Origin: Bacteroidales bacterium
GTDB lineage: Bacteria; Bacteroidota; Bacteroidia; Bacteroidales; UBA932
Assembly: GCA_016290835.1 (NCBI GenBank)
Contig: JAEEVG010000020.1
Coordinates: 1-38,612 of the forward strand
Direction: 5' to 3'
Length of the DNA stretch: 38,612 nt
The notes beneath the pieces are model-generated. The model did not search any database, had not been told where the DNA came from, and was given only the letters and a program-made list of their open reading frames with translations. Positions 34,047-38,612 of the stretch are shown one piece after another (position 1 is the stretch's first letter; every line of letters starts with the position of its first letter). A program made the translations under genes and the position numbers.

Positions 34047-35146
34047 TGTGCAGTGACGGTTTTGGTGATGAGTGCATCGCCCTCCTCACGGGTCTTCAGA
34101 CCGGCTTGGTGAGCAGCCACGGTGCAGGCGCCGCGGTAGTTGATTTCCTTGAGGCGGTCGGACAGGTCCGCCGCGTCGCGGGTGCGGAGCTTGATCTGCT
34201 CGAGGGTCGGGGTGTTGTGCTCGGAACCGAAGGTGACGGTGAAACCCTCGTCCTCCAGGTAGCCGGCATAACGCTCCAGCACGGCGGTGGTGTTGCGCGT
34301 GGTGATGAACTCGACGGAGCGGAAGCCGCGCTTCTTGAGCGTGTCGGCGGCTTTCATCAGATCGCCCTCGAAGTCGGTGAAGCAACCCTTGGCGTCATCC
34401 GCGAGGAAGGGGTAGGTGGGGATGCCGCCGGCCGCCTCGATGATGCGCTGGACCGTCTCCATCGGCAGGAAGGCCTTGGGATCTTCGGGTACGAAAGCCG
34501 CGCCGCCCGCCTTGAGGAGGTTGCCGCGGATCTCGTTCTCGACGGCCGCCGCGTTGGCGGGGTCGCTCTTGAGGGGTTTGCCGAAGATCTGCTCGTAAAG
34601 GGCGCGCTTGCAGCCCTCGCAACCCGGACGGGCGTCCACGGCGAGGCGCAGGGCCTTGGCCAGATGGCGCTCGCGGATGGAGCCGCGGGTGAGCGTGTCG
34701 CGCACCTCGGCGAAGGAGATGTTGAATCCGGCCTTCACGGTGTCGAGGTGGGCATTGAGCTTCTGGCACATCGCTTCCACCTGGGCGTTGGACTCCGCCT
34801 TGACGGCGGCAAGCTGCTCCGCCTCCTTGCCCTTGAGGATCACGGGGTAGGCGAGGCCCTTGCCGCTGAGGTAGGTCCGTCCCGGGTTGTTGGGGTCGTT
34901 GACCCGCACGCCGGCGGCCTGGTCCTCTACGTTGAGGGAGATGAACTCGATGTTGAACAGGGGGAAGAGGTGGCGCTTGCCGCACTCCTCGCTCCATTCG
35001 CGATACCCGTCCATCGAGTAGAAATCGTTGATGCCGACCACCTTCACCCCCTCCTCAGCGGCCATGTCGAGGGCCTGACAGACCCCGTCGAAGGCGCTGA
35101 AGGAGTAGGGGGTGTGGAGATGGGCGTTGACGTCGAAGGTCTTCAT
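34043..35146 (-). CDS. PHP-domain protein of unknown substrate
   Basis: This 367-residue cytoplasmic protein begins MKTFDVNAHLHTPYSFSAFD. HxH at His9 and His11 with the following PYSFS is the first motif of the PHP metal-dependent phosphoesterase fold. GINDFYS (Asp41), FNIEFISL (Glu67) and GSEHNTP (about residues 307-313) are plausible further metal ligands. The middle, about 100-240, is an insertion rich in Lys/Glu/Ala helices and holding a CEGCKR pair of cysteines. PHP members include histidinol phosphatase and nucleoside phosphoesterases. Here the tight coupling to a sugar aldolase (4-base overlap downstream, 3-base gap upstream) suggests action on a sugar phosphate, lactone or dephosphorylation intermediate. 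I do not recognise a characterised close relative. Confidence 0.75.
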   Translation of the reverse strand: MKTFDVNAHLHTPYSFSAFDGVCQALDMAAEEGVKVVGINDFYSMDGYREWSEECGKRHLFPLFNIEFISLNVEDQAAGVRVNDPNNPGRTYLSGKGLAYPVILKGKEAEQLAAVKAESNAQVEAMCQKLNAHLDTVKAGFNISFAEVRDTLTRGSIRERHLAKALRLAVDARPGCEGCKRALYEQIFGKPLKSDPANAAAVENEIRGNLLKAGGAAFVPEDPKAFLPMETVQRIIEAAGGIPTYPFLADDAKGCFTDFEGDLMKAADTLKKRGFRSVEFITTRNTTAVLERYAGYLEDEGFTVTFGSEHNTPTLEQIKLRTRDAADLSDRLKEINYRGACTVAAHQAGLKTREEGDALITKTVTAQ

Positions 35147-35149
35147 ACG

Positions 35150-37630
35150 CTAGACGCCTTTCTTGGCGCGGATGATGGCCTGCGCGTCGGTCTGGTTGCT
35201 CACGGGGACATAGTCCTTGAGCGGGACCATCTTCTCGTTGATCGCATCGAGGAACCACTCCGGCTGCGGGAAGAAGGCCTCTTCGAGCTCGTGGCACGGG
35301 GTAATCCAGTTGCGGGAACCGAGCACCACGGGGGCGGCGTCGAGCCAGTCGAACGCCATCGAGGTGATGTTGGCCGCGAGGTCGTTGAGGAAGGAGCCGC
35401 GGGCGGAAGCGTCGCCGGCGATGATGATGCGGCCGGTCTTCTTGACGGACTCGAGGACCTTGTCGTAGTTGAACGGCACCAGGGTGCGGGCGTCGATGAC
35501 CTCGGCCTCCATGCCGTATTTCTCCTTGAGCATGTCGGCGGCCTTGAGGGCGCGGTAGAGCGTGGCACCGATGGTCAGGAAGGTGACGTCCTTGCCGACG
35601 CGCTTGACATCGGGCTCGCCAAGCGGAATCTCATAGTACTCGGCCGGCACGCCGCCCTCGTGGAACTGCTCGCCGATGCCGTAGAGCCGCTGGCTCTCGA
35701 AGAAGATGACCGGATCGGTGCCCTGCAGGGCGCTGTTCATCAAACCCTTGGCGTCGTACGGGGTGACCGGGAATACGACCTTCAGGCCCGGGATGTGGGT
35801 GCAGAGCGAGGTCCAGTCCTGGGAGTGCTGGGCGCCGTACTTGCTGCCCACGGACACGCGGACGACGACCGGCATCTTGAGGATGTTGCCGGACATCGCC
35901 TGCCACTTCGGGAGCTGGTTGAAGATCTCGTCGCCGCAGCAGCCGAGGAAGTCGCAGTACATGATCTCGGGGATCACGCGGCCGCCGCACATGGCGTAGC
36001 CGAGGGCGGTGCCGATGATGGCGGCCTCGGCGATCGGGGAGTTGAACAGGCGGTGGTACGGCAGGGCCTCGGTTAGGCCGCGGTACACGGCGAAGGCGCC
36101 GCCCCACTCGCGGTTCTCCTCACCGTAGGCGATCAGGGAGGCATCCTTGTAGAAGCGGTCCACGATGGCCTCGAACACACCGTCGCGGAAGTTGTACATC
36201 TTCATGCTGCTGACGGGCTTGCCGTTCTTGTCGACAAAGAAGCGCTCCTTGCCGGCGATCTGCTTGACGCGCGGATTCTCTTCCAGCGGCATCAGCACGT
36301 CGGGCTTGGCATCGCTCAGGGAGTCGACGCTCTGGTTGGAGAACATCATGTCGCCGAGCAGTTCGTTGTCCTTGACGAGGTCCATGCGCGGGGAAACCTT
36401 CTCGTCGATGGCGAGTTTGTAGCAGTCGAAGATGACCGCCTTCACCTCGGCCTGGATGGCGTCGAGGGCGGCCTGGTCGGCCACGCCGGCCTCGATGAGC
36501 TTCTTGCCGTAGGCGACGATGCAGTCCTCGGCCTCCCAGGCGGCGATCTCCTCCTTGGTACGGTAGGACGACTGGTCGCTCGGGGAGTGGCCGCTGTAGC
36601 GGTAGGTCACGACATCGAGCAGGGCCGGGCCTTCCTTCTTCTCGAGCAGGGCCTTCTTGCGGCGGAAGGCGTCGATGACGGCGAGGGGATCATAGCCGTT
36701 GACGCGCTCGGCGTGCCAGGCCTCCGGGTTGAAGCCGGCGCCCAGGCGGGCGGGGAAGTCATAACCCATGGTCTCGCCGCGGGTCTGGCCGCCCATTGCA
36801 TACTGGTTGTCCATCACGTTGATGAGAACGGGCAGGCCGCCCTTCATATCGCCCTCCCAGAGGGTGTGGAACTGGTCCATGGAAGCGAAGGTCATACCTT
36901 CGAGGACCGGGCCGCGGGCCATGGCGCCGTCACCGAGGTTGGCGACGACGATGCCTTTCTTGCGGTTGACTTTCTTGTAGAGCGCGGCGCCCACGGCGAT
37001 GGAGCCGGAGCCGCCCACGATGGCGTTGTTGGGATAGATGCCGAAGGGGGTGAAGAAGGTGTGCATCGATCCGCCCAGGCCCTTGTTGAAGCCGGTGGTG
37101 CGGGCGAAGATCTCGGCCATCGCACCGTAGAGCAGGAAGCGGATGCCCAGCTCCTTGGTCGTGCCCTGGAATCCGGTCTTGGCAACGGCGACGGTGGCGC
37201 CGTCCCAGAACTCGTTCATCACTTTCTCCAGCTCATCGTCCGGAAGGATCTGGATGGAGCGGAGGCCCTTGGCGAGGATCTCGCCGTGGGAACGGTGGGA
37301 ACCGAAGATGAAGTCGTCGGTGGTCAGGTTGTAGGCCATGCCGACCGCGGCGGCCTCCTGGCCGGCGGAGAGGTGGGCGGGGCCCGGGTTGTTGTACTCC
37401 ACGCCGTTGTAGCCGCCGGTGGTCTTGACGAGGTTGAGCATCGTCTCGAACTCGCGGATCACGAACATGTCGTGGTAGATGCGGAGGAGGTCGTCTTTGG
37501 TGAAGTTGCCTTCGCCGAGTTCATCCTTGATGGATTTGTTGTACTGCATCACGGGGATTTCGGGAAGCACGATCTTGTGCTCTTCCGGACGCAGGGTGAC
37601 GTTGGGGTCGATGTAAAGAGATTTAGGCAT
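35150..37630 (-). CDS. 2-oxoacid dehydrogenase E1, fused alpha and beta subunits
   Basis: This thiamine-diphosphate enzyme decarboxylates a 2-oxoacid and passes the acyl group to lipoyl-E2. The 826-residue protein joins alpha (about 1-400) and beta (about 470-826) parts, which are separate chains in many bacteria. Alpha shows PGPAHLSAGQEAAAVG, FGSHRSHGEILAKG and GGSMHTFF, then the cofactor motif from NLGDGAMARGPVLEG to NQYAMGG. That motif is about 13 residues longer than usual because of an insertion near DQFHTLWEGDMKGG. Beta shows YGEENREWGGAFAVYRGL, FNSPIAEAAIIGTALGYAM and VIDARTLVPFNYD. Pyruvate, branched-chain acids or acetoin are all possible substrates. E3 lies 17 bases upstream and the PHP gene 3 bases downstream; E2 is not visible. 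Confidence 0.92.
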   Translation of the reverse strand: MPKSLYIDPNVTLRPEEHKIVLPEIPVMQYNKSIKDELGEGNFTKDDLLRIYHDMFVIREFETMLNLVKTTGGYNGVEYNNPGPAHLSAGQEAAAVGMAYNLTTDDFIFGSHRSHGEILAKGLRSIQILPDDELEKVMNEFWDGATVAVAKTGFQGTTKELGIRFLLYGAMAEIFARTTGFNKGLGGSMHTFFTPFGIYPNNAIVGGSGSIAVGAALYKKVNRKKGIVVANLGDGAMARGPVLEGMTFASMDQFHTLWEGDMKGGLPVLINVMDNQYAMGGQTRGETMGYDFPARLGAGFNPEAWHAERVNGYDPLAVIDAFRRKKALLEKKEGPALLDVVTYRYSGHSPSDQSSYRTKEEIAAWEAEDCIVAYGKKLIEAGVADQAALDAIQAEVKAVIFDCYKLAIDEKVSPRMDLVKDNELLGDMMFSNQSVDSLSDAKPDVLMPLEENPRVKQIAGKERFFVDKNGKPVSSMKMYNFRDGVFEAIVDRFYKDASLIAYGEENREWGGAFAVYRGLTEALPYHRLFNSPIAEAAIIGTALGYAMCGGRVIPEIMYCDFLGCCGDEIFNQLPKWQAMSGNILKMPVVVRVSVGSKYGAQHSQDWTSLCTHIPGLKVVFPVTPYDAKGLMNSALQGTDPVIFFESQRLYGIGEQFHEGGVPAEYYEIPLGEPDVKRVGKDVTFLTIGATLYRALKAADMLKEKYGMEAEVIDARTLVPFNYDKVLESVKKTGRIIIAGDASARGSFLNDLAANITSMAFDWLDAAPVVLGSRNWITPCHELEEAFFPQPEWFLDAINEKMVPLKDYVPVSNQTDAQAIIRAKKGV

Positions 37631-37647
37631 ATTGCAGGATTTTTGGA

Positions 37648-38612
37648 TTATTTAAGTGAAAATGCGGTTTCTTTGATGATTTCGGCTACGGTCGGGTGCG
37701 GGAAGACGACCTCCTTGAGCTGCTCGAGGGTCATCTCGCCTTCGATGGCGATGCAGGCTGCGGCGATGATCTCGGAGCAGGGGTTGCCCAGCATGTGGAC
37801 GCCCAGCACCTCGCGGTATTTCGAGCCGACGATGATCTTGCAGAGGCCCTCGCCGCCCTCGTTCTCGGCGACGAAACGGCCGGAGTAGGCCATCGGGAGC
37901 TTGACCACGGTGTAGTCAATGCCCTTGGCCTTGGCCTCGCTCTCGGTCAGGCCGACGCCGGCCACCTCCGGGTTGGTGTAGACCACGCCCGGGATGGCGT
38001 TGTAGCGCATCCGGTCGGGTTTGCCGAGGATGTTGTTGACGGCCACCTCGCCCTCGCGGGAAGCGGTGTGGGCGAGCATTGAGAAACCGGTCACGTCACC
38101 CGCAGCCCAGACACCCGGGATGTTGGTGCGCATCTTCTCGTCCACCTTGATGCCGACGGGACGGCCGGCTTTGTTCTCCACGTACGCCACGCCGAGCTTC
38201 TCCAGACCGAAACCCTGGAGATTGGCCCTGCGGCCCACGGACACGAGAATCTTGTCTCCGCTGACACGGCAGACCTGGCCCTTCGGGTCCTCGTAGACCA
38301 CGGTGTTGCCCTCGATGGCGGTCACCTTGCAGCTCAGGCAGAAGTTGATGCCGCGCTTGGCATAGACGCCCTGGAGCATGGTGCTGATCTCGTCGTCGAG
38401 CGGACCGAGGATCTTGGGCAGCATCTCCACCACGGTCACCTTGGTGCCGAGGGTGCTGTAGAAAGCGGCGAACTCCATGCCGATCACGCCGCCGCCGATC
38501 ACCACGAGCTCCTTCGGCTGCTCCTTGAGCGCGAGGATCTCCCGGTTGGTCACGATCACGTCGCCGGCTTCCTTGAGGCCCGGGAACGGAGGCACGACGG
38601 CCTCGGAGCCGG
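37648..38612 (-). CDS. lpdA: Dihydrolipoamide dehydrogenase (E3), 5' part beyond the window
   Basis: E3 reoxidises the lipoyl group of E2 and makes NADH. About 320 C-terminal residues are visible; the FAD loop and redox CxxxxC pair of the N-terminus lie past 38612. Visible are the NAD-binding strand LVVIGGGVIGMEFAAFYSTLG, the second FAD motif IPGVWAAGDVTG, and the dimer interface domain with GVVYTNPEVAGVGLTE. HPTVAEIIKE near the end carries the catalytic His-Glu pair. An ATG at 38595 is internal, not the start, because the Rossmann fold follows too soon. The E1 fusion begins 17 bases downstream. Confidence 0.95.
   Translation of the reverse strand, partial: GSEAVVPPFPGLKEAGDVIVTNREILALKEQPKELVVIGGGVIGMEFAAFYSTLGTKVTVVEMLPKILGPLDDEISTMLQGVYAKRGINFCLSCKVTAIEGNTVVYEDPKGQVCRVSGDKILVSVGRRANLQGFGLEKLGVAYVENKAGRPVGIKVDEKMRTNIPGVWAAGDVTGFSMLAHTASREGEVAVNNILGKPDRMRYNAIPGVVYTNPEVAGVGLTESEAKAKGIDYTVVKLPMAYSGRFVAENEGGEGLCKIIVGSKYREVLGVHMLGNPCSEIIAAACIAIEGEMTLEQLKEVVFPHPTVAEIIKETAFSLK

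Noticed and set aside
1-38612. CRISPR arrays, tRNA genes, insertion sequences, prophage genes or restriction/defence systems
   Set aside because: No regularly spaced repeats, cloverleaf sequences, transposase or integrase motifs, or defence-related proteins were recognised on either strand by reading.

Overview
The window reads as chromosomal DNA of a GC-rich member of the Bacteroidales, probably an uncultured gut-type lineage. Four things point there: at least nine promoters with the Bacteroidetes -7 box TAnnTTTG, no Shine-Dalgarno leaders, tandem SusC/SusD pairs, and the gene orders rplM-rpsI-rpsB-tsf and dusB-lpxK. I identify 27 protein-coding genes. The genes at both ends are cut by the window. 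I found no tRNA, rRNA, insertion sequence, prophage or CRISPR array, and no gap over 300 bases lacks a gene.

Positions 1-15,450 are mostly housekeeping. A truncated Xaa-Pro aminopeptidase gene (-) diverges from dusB-lpxK (+). A structured 272-base gap and a two-way terminator separate lpxK from pyrH-frr (-). pyrH diverges from a cytochrome b subunit gene of succinate dehydrogenase/fumarate reductase, which stands alone without its A and B partners. Next comes the translation operon rplM-rpsI-rpsB-tsf, with a promoter-proximal hairpin before rplM and a folded 185-base leader before rpsB. A flippase gene overlaps a cyclophilin lipoprotein gene. Then follows a three-gene operon: DUF4954 beta-helix protein, GlmS-like SIS isomerase, and lipoate-protein ligase.

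Positions 15,528-27,410 hold two consecutive SusC/SusD pairs. They are followed by a separately promoted tandem class II aldolase, whose second domain has lost its catalytic residues, and a DUF2271 lipoprotein. No glycoside hydrolase, sulfatase, sigma/anti-sigma pair or hybrid two-component regulator accompanies the SusCD genes.

Positions 27,440-38,612 (-) form one tightly packed operon. In transcription order it holds lipoamide dehydrogenase (partial), a fused 2-oxoacid dehydrogenase E1 alpha/beta, a PHP-domain protein, an aldolase/short-chain dehydrogenase fusion, a tricorn-like S41 protease and a sorbose-phosphate-reductase-like dehydrogenase. It converges on the SusCD/aldolase block at a shared two-way terminator. 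I infer that the two blocks may together take up and break down an unidentified sugar or small glycan. The pathway is incomplete here: E2, kinase, isomerase and permease are not visible and could lie beyond the right edge.

The most promising unexplained items are this catabolic operon with its PHP protein, the pseudo-aldolase domain, the DUF4954-SIS pair, the rpsB leader, and a group of promoters that imply almost leaderless mRNAs.
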